Source of the DNA: Geothrix fuzhouensis
GTDB taxonomy: Bacteria; Acidobacteriota; Holophagae; Holophagales; Holophagaceae
Assembly (NCBI RefSeq): GCF_024609325.1
Contig: NZ_JANHMQ010000003.1
Location: 62,001-126,000, forward strand
Length of the DNA stretch: 64,000 nt
Direction of reading: 5' to 3'
Part shown: positions 9,613 through 18,787 of the stretch, piece by piece
Numbering within the stretch: the stretch's first letter is position 1
How the letters are laid out: each line of letters begins with the position of its first letter
Translations under genes and position numbers: made by a program
The notes under the pieces: model-generated
What the model saw: the letters and a program-made list of their open reading frames with translations, nothing else
The model's database searches: none
Told to the model about the DNA's origin: nothing

Positions 9613-11193
9613 ATGGCCCGTTTCCTCAAGCGCAATTGGATGTGGATGGTGATGGCCGCCACGGTGGCCGTGGCAGGGCCCCTGCTGGCCCGATCCGGCG
9701 CGGAAGGCGCGCGCCAGCGGAGCCTGGAGACCCTGACCGAGGTCATGGATCTGGTGCAGAAGCAGAGCCCGGAGCCCCCCACCCCCCGCCAGATCACCCA
9801 CGCCACCATCCAGGGCATGCTCCACACCCTGGATCCCCACTCGAACTACATGGACGAGAGCGAGTTCCGCCTGCTTCGCGAGGAACAGAAGGGCTCCTTC
9901 TATGGCATCGGGGCCATCATCCAGCAGCACGACCAGGGCATCGCCATCATCAGCCCCATGAAGGGCGGGCCCGCCGAGCGCATGGGCATCCGCTCCGGCG
10001 ACATCATCAAGGAAATCGACGGCACGAGCACCGAAGGAATGACCTCCAACGCCGCCCTCCAGAAGCTCCGTGGCGAGAAGGGCGCCCTGGTGGAGCTCGC
10101 CATCCAGCGGTCCGGCATCGCGGGGTTGCTGCGTTTCTCCATTCCCAGGGCCGAAGTCCCCACCAACAGCGTCTATTACAGCTTCATGCTGGCCCCCACC
10201 ACGGGCCTCATCCTCATCAAGGATTTCGGCGAGACCACCTCCGACGAGTTCGAGAAGGCCGTGGCCGCCCTCAAGAAGCAGGGCATGAAGCAGCTCATCC
10301 TCGACCTCCGCGGCAACGGCGGCGGGGTGCTCGACGCGGCCATTGGCATCTGCCGCCAGCTCCTGGGCCCTGACCAGCTCATCGTCAGCCAGAAGGGCCG
10401 GGACGGCCGGGACGAGAACCAGACGCGCACCAGCAAGGGCGCCCAGCTTGACCCCTTCCCCCTGGTGGTCCTCATCAACCGCGGGTCCGCCAGCGCCAGC
10501 GAGATCGTCACCGGCGCCGTGCAGGACCACGACCGCGGCCTCGTGGTAGGCCAGACCAGCTGGGGCAAGGGCCTTGTCCAGAGCGTGCTGCCCATCAACC
10601 GCTCCCGGGGCCTGGCGCTGACCACGGCCCGCTATTACACCCCCTCGGGCCGCAGCATCCAGCGCGACTACACCCACGGCCTGGACGACTACTACAACCC
10701 CGACGAGGAAAAGGATCCCAAGACTGAGGGTCCGGCCTTCAAGACCGACCTGGGGCGCACGGTCTACGGCGGAGGCGGCATCAACCCGGACTATCGGCTT
10801 CCCCTGATCCGGCTCAACGAGTTCATGATCAACCTCCGTTTCCGCCAGTCCGCCTTCTTCCGCTACGCCGTGCAGGAGAAAGAGCACTTCGGCATCCGCC
10901 CCGGCGAGTCCGCCGATGACGTGGTGATGGCGCGGTTCCGCGCCTGGGCCCTGGAGCAGAAGCTCCCCATCAGCGACAAGGAGTGGGCCGACAACCTGGA
11001 GGCCATGCGCGAGCAGCTCTCCATCGAAATGCAGAACGTCGCGTTCGGTGTGGAAGCCGGTTTCAAGCTCCAGTGCGTGAAGGATCCGGTGATTCTCAAG
11101 GCCCTGGAGGTGATGCCCGAGGCCGAGGCTCTGCTCCGCAAAAAGCAGCTCCTTACCCGTGCCACCCCCACCCCTGTCGCCACCCTTCGCTGA
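9613..11193 (+). CDS. S41-family carboxyl-terminal processing protease with PDZ domain
   Basis: A 526-aa envelope protease. An N-terminal uncleaved or signal-type hydrophobic stretch (NWMWMVMAATVAVAGPLL) exports it to the periplasm. Then come an S41 N-terminal helical part (LDPHSNYMDESEF), a PDZ domain at ~90-175 (GIGAIIQQHDQGIAIISPMK), and the protease core. The catalytic region RGSASASE lies at 290-297, and the lysine is in TSWGKGLVQ. The C-terminus extends about 150 residues past the core. The ATG at 9613 is chosen because the signal sequence starts there. The role is likely trimming of periplasmic or outer-membrane proteins; the target is unknown. An acyl-CoA dehydrogenase follows 12 bases later. 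Confidence 0.93.
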   Translation: MARFLKRNWMWMVMAATVAVAGPLLARSGAEGARQRSLETLTEVMDLVQKQSPEPPTPRQITHATIQGMLHTLDPHSNYMDESEFRLLREEQKGSFYGIGAIIQQHDQGIAIISPMKGGPAERMGIRSGDIIKEIDGTSTEGMTSNAALQKLRGEKGALVELAIQRSGIAGLLRFSIPRAEVPTNSVYYSFMLAPTTGLILIKDFGETTSDEFEKAVAALKKQGMKQLILDLRGNGGGVLDAAIGICRQLLGPDQLIVSQKGRDGRDENQTRTSKGAQLDPFPLVVLINRGSASASEIVTGAVQDHDRGLVVGQTSWGKGLVQSVLPINRSRGLALTTARYYTPSGRSIQRDYTHGLDDYYNPDEEKDPKTEGPAFKTDLGRTVYGGGGINPDYRLPLIRLNEFMINLRFRQSAFFRYAVQEKEHFGIRPGESADDVVMARFRAWALEQKLPISDKEWADNLEAMREQLSIEMQNVAFGVEAGFKLQCVKDPVILKALEVMPEAEALLRKKQLLTRATPTPVATLR

Positions 11194-11205
11194 ACTGAGG
11201 TCTCC

Positions 11206-12363
11206 ATGGATGTCACGCTCCCCGAGCACGTCGAGGCCCTGCGCCAGGAAGTCCGCAAATTCGCGGAAAAGGAGATCCGGCCCCACGTCATGGCCTGGGA
11301 TGAGGCCAAGACCTTCCCCATGAATGTGGTCAAGCAGCTGGGTGAGATGGGCATGATGGGCGTCATCTTCCCCGAGGAGTACGGCGGCGCCGGCATGGGC
11401 TACCAGGAATACGCCGTGGTGGTGGAGGAACTGTCCCGGGTGGACGGCTCCGTGGGCATCACCGTGGCCGCCCACAACAGCCTGTGCAGCAACCACATCT
11501 ACACCATGGGTAGCGAGGCCCAGAAGCAGGCCTACCTGAAGCCGCTTGCCAGCGGCCAGGCCATCGGCGCCTGGGGGCTCACAGAACCGGGCTCGGGCAG
11601 CGATGCGGGTTCCCTGCGCACCTCCGCGAAGAAGGAGGGCTCCCACTACATCCTGAACGGCACCAAGACCTTCATCACGCACGGCACCGTGGGCGACATC
11701 TTCGTGGTGATGGCCCGCACCCGGCCCGCCGAGCCTGGCCGCAGCAGCGCCGACGGCATCAGTGCCTTCGTGCTGGAAAAAGGCATGAACGGCTTCCGGG
11801 CCGGCAAGCAGGAGAACAAGCTGGGCCTGCGGGCCAGCGACACCTCCGAGCTGATCATGGAGGACGTCAAGGTGCCCGAGGCCAACCTCCTGGGTGAGGA
11901 CGGCGTGGGCTTCAAGCAGGCCATGAAGACCCTGGACGGCGGCCGCATCAGCATCGGGGCTCTGGGCCTCGGCATGGCCCAGGGCGCCTTCGAGGAAGCC
12001 CTCCGCTACAGCAAGATCCGCCACACCTTCGGGCACCCCCTGGCCGATCACCAGGGCATCCAGTTCAAGCTGGCGGACATGGGCACGGAGATCGAGGCCG
12101 CCCGCCTGCTCATCTACCGGGCCGCGGGCCTGAAGGACCAGGGTCTGCCTTACGCCAAGGCCGCCAGCATGGCCAAGCTCTACAGCTCCGAAGTGGCCTG
12201 CCGCGTGGCGGACCAGGCCGTGCAGATCCTCGGCGGCTACGGCTACATCAAGGACTATCCGGTGGAGAAGTACTACCGGGACGTGAAGCTCTGCACCATC
12301 GGTGAAGGCACCAGCGAGATCCAGCGCACCGTGATCGCCCGGTACCTGCTGTCCGAATACTGA
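11206..12363 (+). CDS. Acyl-CoA dehydrogenase
   Basis: A 385-aa FAD flavoprotein that oxidises acyl-CoA to 2-enoyl-CoA in fatty- or amino-acid degradation. It shows the family signatures [17 protein letters not shown] (FAD/substrate loop), [16 protein letters not shown], and [14 protein letters not shown] containing the catalytic glutamate (GEGT). The length is standard. It starts at the ATG at 11206, with GAGG shortly upstream (TGAACTGAGGTCTCC). Substrate chain length is not readable; short-chain or branched use would fit the IcmF mutase at 46.8-50.3 kb (inference). It is followed in the same direction by an S9 peptidase. Confidence 0.96.
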   Translation: MDVTLPEHVEALRQEVRKFAEKEIRPHVMAWDEAKTFPMNVVKQLGEMGMMGVIFPEEYGGAGMGYQEYAVVVEELSRVDGSVGITVAAHNSLCSNHIYTMGSEAQKQAYLKPLASGQAIGAWGLTEPGSGSDAGSLRTSAKKEGSHYILNGTKTFITHGTVGDIFVVMARTRPAEPGRSSADGISAFVLEKGMNGFRAGKQENKLGLRASDTSELIMEDVKVPEANLLGEDGVGFKQAMKTLDGGRISIGALGLGMAQGAFEEALRYSKIRHTFGHPLADHQGIQFKLADMGTEIEAARLLIYRAAGLKDQGLPYAKAASMAKLYSSEVACRVADQAVQILGGYGYIKDYPVEKYYRDVKLCTIGEGTSEIQRTVIARYLLSEY

Positions 12364-12377
12364 TTCCTGGAGTACCC

Positions 12378-14381
12378 ATGCGCACCGCACTCCTCTTCAC
12401 GGTTTCCGTGGCCCTGCTCGCTTCGCGCCCCATGCAGGTGGATGACCTGTTCAAGGTCAAGCGCGTCACGGACCCCCAGTTGTCTGCCGTCGGTGCCCTG
12501 GCCTACCAGGTGAGCGCCGTCGACTTCCAGGCCAACAAGTCCACCACCCACATCTGGTACGAGCCCACCGGCGGCGCGCCGAAGGCCCTGGATCTGGGCA
12601 CAGGCAGCCAGAGCCGGCCCCGCTTCAGCCCCGATGGCAAGAAGCTGGCCTACCAGTTCGGCGGCCAGGTCTGGATCGTGGACCTGGGCACCAAGGAAAA
12701 GCATCAGCTCACCAGGCTGAGCGGCGGCGCCGAAGGCCAGGTGTGGAGCCCGGACGGCAAGTGGCTGGCCTTCCTCTCCACCACGGTGCCTTCAGGCAAC
12801 GACGCGGAGAACGCGGCCTACCTGAAGCAGCAGGAGGAGAACAAGGTCAAGGCCCGGGTCATCACCCACCTGATGTACCGCCACTGGAATGAGTGGAAGG
12901 ACGACCGGCAGGTGAGCCACCTCTTCGTGGTGCCCGCCGACGGCAGCGCCGCACCCCGGGATCTCACGGCGGGCCTCACGACGGACGTGCCCAACTTCGC
13001 GGATGTGGCGGCCGGCGACGGCTTCGCCTGGGCTCCCGACAGCAAGGCCTTGGCCTTCGAGACCCATCCCGAGCAGACCAAGGCCACCAGCACCAACGGC
13101 GAGGTCTACGAGGTGGCCCTCGCAGGTGGCCCCGCGAAGAAGCTCTCCGACAACCCGGCCATGGACACCACGCCCCGCTACTCGCCGGACGGCAAGTTCG
13201 TGGCCTGGCGCGCCCAGCGCCGCCCCGGCTTCGAGTCCGACAAGTTCGAGCTGTGGGTCATGGACCGCGCCACCGGCCAGATTGTGCGCACCACCCAGGC
13301 CTTTGACCAGAGCTTCGGCGACTTCCAGTGGCAGGGCCAGGACCTGGTGGGCGTCAGTGACCAGCAGGGCCACGCGGACCTCTTCCGCTGGGACGGCAAG
13401 GCCCTCCAGCGCCTCAGCACGGGCCTGCACGTTGAGGGATTCACGCTGGCCAAGGACCACGCCGTGCTGGTCTCCACCAGCCTCACCACGCCCCAGGATC
13501 TCTACACCCTGGATCTGAAGACCGGCAAGGTGGCCCGCGCCACGCACCACAACGAGGCCTTGGCCAAGGAGCTGGGTCTGAACCCCGGCGAGGATCTCTG
13601 GGTGGACACCCTGCCCGTGAACGGAAAGGCCACCAAGACCCACGCCTTCGTGGTGAAGCCCGTGGGCTTCGATCCCAAGAAGTCCTACCCCGTGGCTTTC
13701 GTCATCCACGGCGGGCCTCAGGGCGCCTGGGCCGACAGCTGGCACCCCCGGTGGAACGCGCAGGCCTGGGCCGGCCGCGGCTTCATCACCGTGCTGCCCA
13801 ATCCCCGCGGGTCGACGGGTTTCGGCCAGGCCTACTGCGACGCCATCAGCGGCGACTGGAACGGCGCCGTCATGACCGACCTCATGAATACCCTGGACGC
13901 CGTCCTCAAGCAGTTCCCCAACGCCGACCCCAAGCGGGTGGTGGCGGCTGGCGGCAGCTACGGGGGCTACGCCACCAACTGGCTGGCCGGGCACGAGGCG
14001 GATCGCTTCGCCGCCTTCGTGACCCATGCCGGCATCTACAACACGGAGAGCATGCAACTGGGCAGCGAGGAGCTGTGGTTCCCCCGCTGGGAGTTCAAGG
14101 GCTGGCCCTGGGAGAACCCGGAGACCAAGGCCCGCTGGCAGGCCCAGAGCCCCAGCAGCGGCGCCGCCAACTTCAAGAAGCCCATGCTCGTCGTCCACGG
14201 CGAACAGGATTACCGCGTGCCCGTGGGCGAAGCCTTCCAGCTCTTCAACACCCTCCAGCTCCGCGGTGTCCCCAGCGAGCTGCTCTACTTCCCCGACGAG
14301 TTCCACTTCGTCCTCAAGCCCCAGAACAGCAAGCTCTGGTACGACACCGTGCTGGGCTGGTGCGAGAAGTGGACGAAGTAA
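12378..14381 (+). CDS. S9-family prolyl oligopeptidase / acylaminoacyl-peptidase
   Basis: A 667-aa serine peptidase. A short hydrophobic leader (LLFTVSVALLASRPM) suggests export. Residues ~25-400 form a beta-propeller with WD40-like repeats (PRFSPDGKKLAY, VWSPDGKWLAF, PRYSPDGKFVAW). The C-terminal alpha/beta-hydrolase holds the nucleophile in AAGGSYGGYATNW, the aspartate in HGEQDYRVPVG and the histidine in DEFHFVLK. It degrades short oligopeptides in the periplasm or outside the cell. It follows the acyl-CoA dehydrogenase by 14 bases, an adjacency without an obvious functional link. Its transcript would end in the palindrome at 14397-14472. Confidence 0.95.
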   Translation: MRTALLFTVSVALLASRPMQVDDLFKVKRVTDPQLSAVGALAYQVSAVDFQANKSTTHIWYEPTGGAPKALDLGTGSQSRPRFSPDGKKLAYQFGGQVWIVDLGTKEKHQLTRLSGGAEGQVWSPDGKWLAFLSTTVPSGNDAENAAYLKQQEENKVKARVITHLMYRHWNEWKDDRQVSHLFVVPADGSAAPRDLTAGLTTDVPNFADVAAGDGFAWAPDSKALAFETHPEQTKATSTNGEVYEVALAGGPAKKLSDNPAMDTTPRYSPDGKFVAWRAQRRPGFESDKFELWVMDRATGQIVRTTQAFDQSFGDFQWQGQDLVGVSDQQGHADLFRWDGKALQRLSTGLHVEGFTLAKDHAVLVSTSLTTPQDLYTLDLKTGKVARATHHNEALAKELGLNPGEDLWVDTLPVNGKATKTHAFVVKPVGFDPKKSYPVAFVIHGGPQGAWADSWHPRWNAQAWAGRGFITVLPNPRGSTGFGQAYCDAISGDWNGAVMTDLMNTLDAVLKQFPNADPKRVVAAGGSYGGYATNWLAGHEADRFAAFVTHAGIYNTESMQLGSEELWFPRWEFKGWPWENPETKARWQAQSPSSGAANFKKPMLVVHGEQDYRVPVGEAFQLFNTLQLRGVPSELLYFPDEFHFVLKPQNSKLWYDTVLGWCEKWTK

Positions 14382-14396
14382 AATCAGGACTGATGT

Positions 14397-14472
14397 TTAA
14401 CCGCAGATGTCGCAGATTCACGCAGATGAAAAGCATTCTTTATCTGCGGCCATCTGCGACATCTGCGGTTAA
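14397..14472. repeat. Perfect 21-bp inverted repeat of the CGCAGATGTCGCAGAT type
   Basis: Positions 14397-14417 (TTAACCGCAGATGTCGCAGA plus one T) are exactly complementary to 14452-14472. The 34-bp spacer carries further partial CGCAGAT repeats. It lies between two convergent genes and contains the stop codon of folK. There is no T-tract, so it may act as a bidirectional barrier, a factor-binding site or a dispersed repeat. Similar AACCGCAGATGTCGCAGATG motifs are remembered from intergenic regions of several phyla; that comparison is from memory. Confidence 0.85.
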
Positions 14473-14948
14473 TGCTCTTTCTCTTTTGGAATGACCCCGC
14501 TGCAGGTTCCGGGGTCGGACAGGGCGCGCCAGGGCTCCAGCACGAAAGGCCGATTGAAGGCGCGGGGGTGGGGCAGTTCCAGGCTCAGTTCGGGGCTGAG
14601 CACACGCAGGTCTTCCGGTGCCTCCCAGGTCCAGCTTCCCGGCGGACCATCCGTGGTGATGAGATCCAAATCGAGCGTGCGGGGCGCGTTCCGGCCCGCG
14701 CTACGGTCGCGGCCGTTCGCCAGTTCCAGGCGCAGCAGGGCCTCCAGGAGGCGGCACGGATCCGCCTCCTCCGTCACCAGGATGGCCACCGTGTTGAGGT
14801 AGGCGGGCCCGCGGCCCGATTCGTCCGGTGTCTCCATCACCAGCGGCGAGGGCACCACCGCCCCCAGCGTCCGCAGCGCCGCCAGCCCCGCCGCCAGGTG
14901 CGCCCGGCGGTCACCGAGGTTCGAGCCGAGGGCGATGACGGCCTTCAT
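14469..14948 (-). CDS. folK: 2-amino-4-hydroxy-6-hydroxymethyldihydropteridine pyrophosphokinase
   Basis: A 159-aa HPPK that transfers pyrophosphate from ATP to the pterin in folate synthesis. It shows the opening IALGSNLGDRRAHLAAGL and the signature RNAPRTLDLDLI. The ATG at 14948 gives MKAVIALGSNLGD, the exact family start; a longer in-frame start at 14999 is not needed. Its stop codon lies within the 21-bp palindrome downstream. It lies four bases after queF on the same strand, so the two are probably co-transcribed. The other folate gene of the window, folC, is 43 kb away. Confidence 0.95.
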   Translation of the reverse strand: MKAVIALGSNLGDRRAHLAAGLAALRTLGAVVPSPLVMETPDESGRGPAYLNTVAILVTEEADPCRLLEALLRLELANGRDRSAGRNAPRTLDLDLITTDGPPGSWTWEAPEDLRVLSPELSLELPHPRAFNRPFVLEPWRALSDPGTCSGVIPKEKEH

Positions 14949-14952
14949 GAAG

Positions 14953-15375
14953 TCACTGCTTCTTCCCGTGCTCCGCCACGACCAGCGTCCGGATGCCACC
15001 GCGGATGAGGAAGTCGCCCTCGATGCGCATCCACTGGGGCTTCGTCGCTTTCACCAGGTCGTCGAGGATCTGGTTGGTGACGGCTTCGTGGAAGGCGCCC
15101 TGGTCGCGGAAGCTCCAGAGGTAGAGCTTGAGGGACTTGGACTCCACGCACAGCTGGTCGGGCTGGTAGAGGATGCGCAGCTTGGCGAAGTCCGGCTGGC
15201 CCGTGAGCGGGCAGAGGCAGGTGAATTCTTCGGTCTCGAAGGTGATGGTGAAGGGCCGTCCCGGCCGGGGGCTGGTGAAGGTGTCGAGCTTCCCTGTGGG
15301 GCGGGTCACCACGTAGGTCGGCAGCTGGTCGGGGAGCGTGGGCTTCGTGGGCTTGGTGTGTTTCTTGGTGGCCAT
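14953..15375 (-). CDS. queF: NADPH-dependent 7-cyano-7-deazaguanine reductase
   Basis: A 140-aa unimodular QueF that reduces the nitrile preQ0 to the amine preQ1 for queuosine in tRNA. Visible are the catalytic cysteine in [12 protein letters not shown], the QueF signature [18 protein letters not shown], and FHEAVTNQI. The N-terminus is a lysine/threonine-rich tail ([17 protein letters not shown]). It sits between the radical SAM gene and folK on the minus strand. The upstream pathway enzyme queC lies 3.4 kb away on the same strand, separated by two non-queuosine genes. queD and queE are not in the window. Confidence 0.95.
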   Translation of the reverse strand: MATKKHTKPTKPTLPDQLPTYVVTRPTGKLDTFTSPRPGRPFTITFETEEFTCLCPLTGQPDFAKLRILYQPDQLCVESKSLKLYLWSFRDQGAFHEAVTNQILDDLVKATKPQWMRIEGDFLIRGGIRTLVVAEHGKKQ

Positions 15376-15419
15376 GGGTCATCCGGAGGAATAAGGACGT
15401 GCGGCCCTCCAGATTACCC

Positions 15420-16925
15420 TCACCGGCCCAGGGGCATGGGCTTCAGGCCCACGGGCTGTCGGGGGTGGCACGTGTAGGTGCCGGCTCCGGCGTCTCCCTT
15501 GGAGCCGAAGTAGCGCTTGGCGGCGAGGGTCTGGGGCAGGTGGCGGAGCAGGTGCCACAGGCTCCATCGGTGCTCCCACAGGCGTCGCCCGAAGCGGTGG
15601 CGATAGCCCTCGCTGCTGTAGAAGCGTTTGATGTGCCCGTTGTAGAGCTCTTCCATCTGGGCCCTCGAGGCAAACCCTGCGGGTCGGAAGACCGGGTTGA
15701 CGCAGTTGAGCAGCCGCCAGTCCTCGATGAAATCGCCATCCGTGCCGGCGACACACTCGGCCCAGAGCGGCGCGCCGTGCAGGGGACTGAACTTGGTGAG
15801 GTTCATGTCATCCAGGTCCAGCGAGAGGATGAAATCGCTGGTGCGCTGGAAGGTCTCCGGCGTTTCCCCGGGCAGGCCGAAGATGAACAGCCCCTTGGCC
15901 CGCAGGCCGGCGGCGTGGACCTTCTCCACGGTGTCGCGCACCGATTCCAAGGTCACCCCCGCCTTGTGGCGCGCCATCATGCCCGGATCGGCGCTTTCCA
16001 CGCCGAGGCTCACCATGATGCAGCCGGCCCGTTTCAGCAGCTGCAGCAGCTCCACCGAGGTGTGGCCCGTGCGGATGATGCAGTTGAAGTCCATGCCCAG
16101 GGGTTCGTCGAGGAGGCGCTGGCACAGCTCGGTGATGCGGCCCTGGTGGGCCGTGAAGAGGTCGTCGTAGAAGTTGATGTGGCGGACACCGAAACGGTCC
16201 CGCAGGTGCTTCATGTGGGCGTGGATGTAGGCCGGGCTGTGGAAGCGGTACTGGTGCTCAAACACCGTGCGGTCGCAGAAGGAGCAGGTGTAGGGGCAAC
16301 CCCGCGAGGTGATCATCGTGGCCCCGTACCGCTTCACGTAGCTGAAGAGGGGCAGGTGATAGCCCCTGGGGAAGCCCGCCAGCTTCTCGTAGGCCGGGAA
16401 GGGCAGCTCGTCCAGATCGAGGATGCGGGGGCGTCGCGGGTTCGTGACGATGCGGTCCCTGTCGCGCCAGACCAGGTTCGGGATCTCGGCCGGGGGCTTC
16501 CCCTCCGCCAGGTCCAGCAGCGGCCCCTCGCCTTCCCCCAGGCAGAGGTAGTCGAGTTCGGGGAAGCTCTCCAGCAACGGCGCGCCCAGGCTTGATGCGT
16601 GGGCATTCCCCACCACGATGGGCAGATCGGGCCGCGCGGCCTTCAGCAGGGCCGCCAGGTCCACGGCATCCATGAACCCCGAAGTGGTGGCCGAGAAGCC
16701 CACCAGGTCCGGCCACGTGGCCAGGATCCGGACCACCTGGTCCTCCAGGCGGGTCGGGGCTTGAGGCCCGAGGCAGTCGTGCACCGCCGTGGGATGGCCG
16801 TGCTGCTCCAGCCAGGCCGCCAGCGACAGGATGCCCACGGGCGCGAGGCGGTTCGCCAGCACCGAGAAATCCGGCTGACCGGGGACAAAGTTGAATCCTG
16901 AGGGGTGGACGAGGGTGACGCGCAT
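15420..16925 (-). CDS. B12-binding-domain radical SAM protein (class B type)
   Basis: A 501-aa enzyme. The N-terminal ~130 residues form a cobalamin-binding-like Rossmann region (LAPVGILSLAAWLEQHGH, VGFSATTSGFMDAVDLAALL), though the classical DxHxxG is not intact. The radical SAM core begins at SRGC210PYTC214SFC217DR, the CxxxCxxC cluster site. It continues with INFYDDLFT, VSLGVESAD and FGLPGETPETF. About 100 residues follow the core. The ATG at 16925 begins MRVTLVHPSG, typical of the family. It diverges from a NodU-type carbamoyltransferase over a 103-bp gap and precedes queF by 44 bases. Methylation or another radical modification is likely; the substrate is unknown. Confidence 0.9.
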   Translation of the reverse strand: MRVTLVHPSGFNFVPGQPDFSVLANRLAPVGILSLAAWLEQHGHPTAVHDCLGPQAPTRLEDQVVRILATWPDLVGFSATTSGFMDAVDLAALLKAARPDLPIVVGNAHASSLGAPLLESFPELDYLCLGEGEGPLLDLAEGKPPAEIPNLVWRDRDRIVTNPRRPRILDLDELPFPAYEKLAGFPRGYHLPLFSYVKRYGATMITSRGCPYTCSFCDRTVFEHQYRFHSPAYIHAHMKHLRDRFGVRHINFYDDLFTAHQGRITELCQRLLDEPLGMDFNCIIRTGHTSVELLQLLKRAGCIMVSLGVESADPGMMARHKAGVTLESVRDTVEKVHAAGLRAKGLFIFGLPGETPETFQRTSDFILSLDLDDMNLTKFSPLHGAPLWAECVAGTDGDFIEDWRLLNCVNPVFRPAGFASRAQMEELYNGHIKRFYSSEGYRHRFGRRLWEHRWSLWHLLRHLPQTLAAKRYFGSKGDAGAGTYTCHPRQPVGLKPMPLGR

Positions 16926-17028
16926 GGACGGCCTTATTCTGAGCGCCTTTCCGTGTCCAGGATCACGGTTGGGTAGCCTCGTCAAACGATACCATTGGCG
17001 TGGCGACAGTCCTTTCTCCTTGGTATCC

Positions 17029-18780
17029 ATGCCTTTCCAACTCGGCCTCAGCGGCCTCCCAGGCTATGACCTCCACGCCTTCCGGCACATCCGGGAGAAC
17101 GCCCGGCGGCACCCGGACGTGCCTTTGCCAGTCGGCGACATCGGCCACGACGCGGCGGCGGTGCTGGTCCATGAGGGCCAGGCGGTCTTCGCGGTGGAGG
17201 AGGAGCGCCTGAGCCGCTTCAAGCACACCATGGGTCTGCCTGCGCGCGCGGCCCAGGCCTGCGCCGAGGCCGCCGGCATCTCTGTCGCGCAGCTCCCCAC
17301 AGCCCATTACCTCGATCTGAACGACGACCACCTTCGCCGGCATCTCCAGGCCACGGGCGGTGCCGATCCCCGGGTGGAACAGGCTATCCGGGCGGAGTAC
17401 CAGCGGACCCGCGAGGCCGCCGGCGCGTTCCGGGAAACCTTCCCGAACCTAGTGACCGTGGATCACCATCTGGGCCACGCGGCCAGCGCCTACTACCTTT
17501 CCGGCTTCGAACGGAGCCTGGTGCTCGTCATGGACGGCAACGGCGAATCCGCCTCCTTCAGCCTCTATCTGGGCGAGGGTCCCAACCTCCGACTTCTTCT
17601 GTCCTTGCCCACCACCAGCTCGCTGGGCCTGCTCTACGCCTTCGGCACGCATTTCCTTGGGTTCGAGCCCATCGAGGACGAGTACAAGGTCATGGGCCTC
17701 GCCGCCTACGGCGAAGGCGACGACACCTACCTGCCCTTCTTCGAGGGCCAGCTCCAATGGGAGGGGAACGCGCGCTTCACCATCCCGGCCCTGCTCAAGG
17801 AGCCGGCCAGCCGCACCGTGCGCTGGAGCCGGCAGCTGGGCCCGGCGCGTCAGCCGGAAGATCCCATCGAGGCTCGGCACATGGCCCTGGCGGCAGGCCT
17901 GCAGAAGGCCCTGGAGCGAGCCGTGCTCCGGCTCATCGAGCCCGTCGAGGCCGCCCACCACACGCGCCACCTCTGCCTCGCCGGCGGTGTGGCCCTGAAC
18001 TGCAGCCTGAACGGCGTGCTGGATCGCTGCGGGCTGTTCGACCGCATGTTCGTGCAGCCCGCCGCGGGCGACCCCGGCGCGGCCCTGGGCGCCGCCCTGG
18101 TGGCCGAGCGCCGACGCCGTGGTGCCGTGCCGCAGGGTCGGATGGCGACCCCCTACCTGGGGCCGGCCTTCACGGCGGACGAGATCGAGAGGGCCCTCCA
18201 AGCCCACGCCTCAGCCCTCGCCTGGGAGCGCCCGGAAGACCTTCTGGACCGCACCCTCGACCTGATCGGCACGGGGCAGGTGGTGGGCTGGTTCCAGGGC
18301 CGCATGGAATTCGGACCGCGGGCCCTGGGCAACCGCTCGATCCTCGCCGATCCCCGGCGCCCGGACATGAAGGACCGCGTCAACCGGGCCGTGAAGAAGC
18401 GCGAGGAGTTCCGCCCCTTCGCCCCCTCCGTCACCGCGGAAGGCGCGGATGCCTTCTTCCACCTGCGGAACCTGGATCAGTACGAGCACATGACCCTGGC
18501 CGTGAAGACCCGCCCCGGGCGTGCCCCGGAGATCCCCGCCGTGGTCCACGTGAACGGCACGTCCCGGGTGCAGGTGGTGCGGCGGGAGGCCAACCCCCGC
18601 TACTGGGACCTCCTCTCGCGCCAGGGTCGGCGCACCGGTGTGCCGATCCTGCTGAACACCTCGTTCAACGTGCGAGGCGAGCCCATCGTCTGCTCTCCGG
18701 AGGACGCCATCCGGTGCTTCCTGGGGACTGGGCTCGATGCCCTGGTTCTGGAAGACACGCTGGTGGTCAAGCGAGCCTAG
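17029..18780 (+). CDS. Carbamoyltransferase (NodU/CmcH/TobZ family)
   Basis: A 583-aa O-carbamoyltransferase. The N-terminal Kae1-like domain shows GDIGHDAAAVLV, VDHHLGHAASAYYLSGF, VMDGNGESASF, EDEYKVMGLAAYGE and LAGGVALNCSLNG. The C-terminal YrdC-like part contains RMEFGPRALGNRSILADPR, KKREEFRPFAPSV and NTSFNVRGEPIV. Both halves needed for carbamoyl-adenylate formation and transfer are present. The ATG at 17029 is the first that leads into the conserved core; 46 in-frame residues upstream overlap the promoter gap. Known members carbamoylate antibiotics or Nod factors, so a secreted glycoconjugate or small molecule is possible. The divergent radical SAM neighbour may act on the same product (inference). 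Confidence 0.93.
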   Translation: MPFQLGLSGLPGYDLHAFRHIRENARRHPDVPLPVGDIGHDAAAVLVHEGQAVFAVEEERLSRFKHTMGLPARAAQACAEAAGISVAQLPTAHYLDLNDDHLRRHLQATGGADPRVEQAIRAEYQRTREAAGAFRETFPNLVTVDHHLGHAASAYYLSGFERSLVLVMDGNGESASFSLYLGEGPNLRLLLSLPTTSSLGLLYAFGTHFLGFEPIEDEYKVMGLAAYGEGDDTYLPFFEGQLQWEGNARFTIPALLKEPASRTVRWSRQLGPARQPEDPIEARHMALAAGLQKALERAVLRLIEPVEAAHHTRHLCLAGGVALNCSLNGVLDRCGLFDRMFVQPAAGDPGAALGAALVAERRRRGAVPQGRMATPYLGPAFTADEIERALQAHASALAWERPEDLLDRTLDLIGTGQVVGWFQGRMEFGPRALGNRSILADPRRPDMKDRVNRAVKKREEFRPFAPSVTAEGADAFFHLRNLDQYEHMTLAVKTRPGRAPEIPAVVHVNGTSRVQVVRREANPRYWDLLSRQGRRTGVPILLNTSFNVRGEPIVCSPEDAIRCFLGTGLDALVLEDTLVVKRA

Positions 18781-18787
18781 CGGGCTC

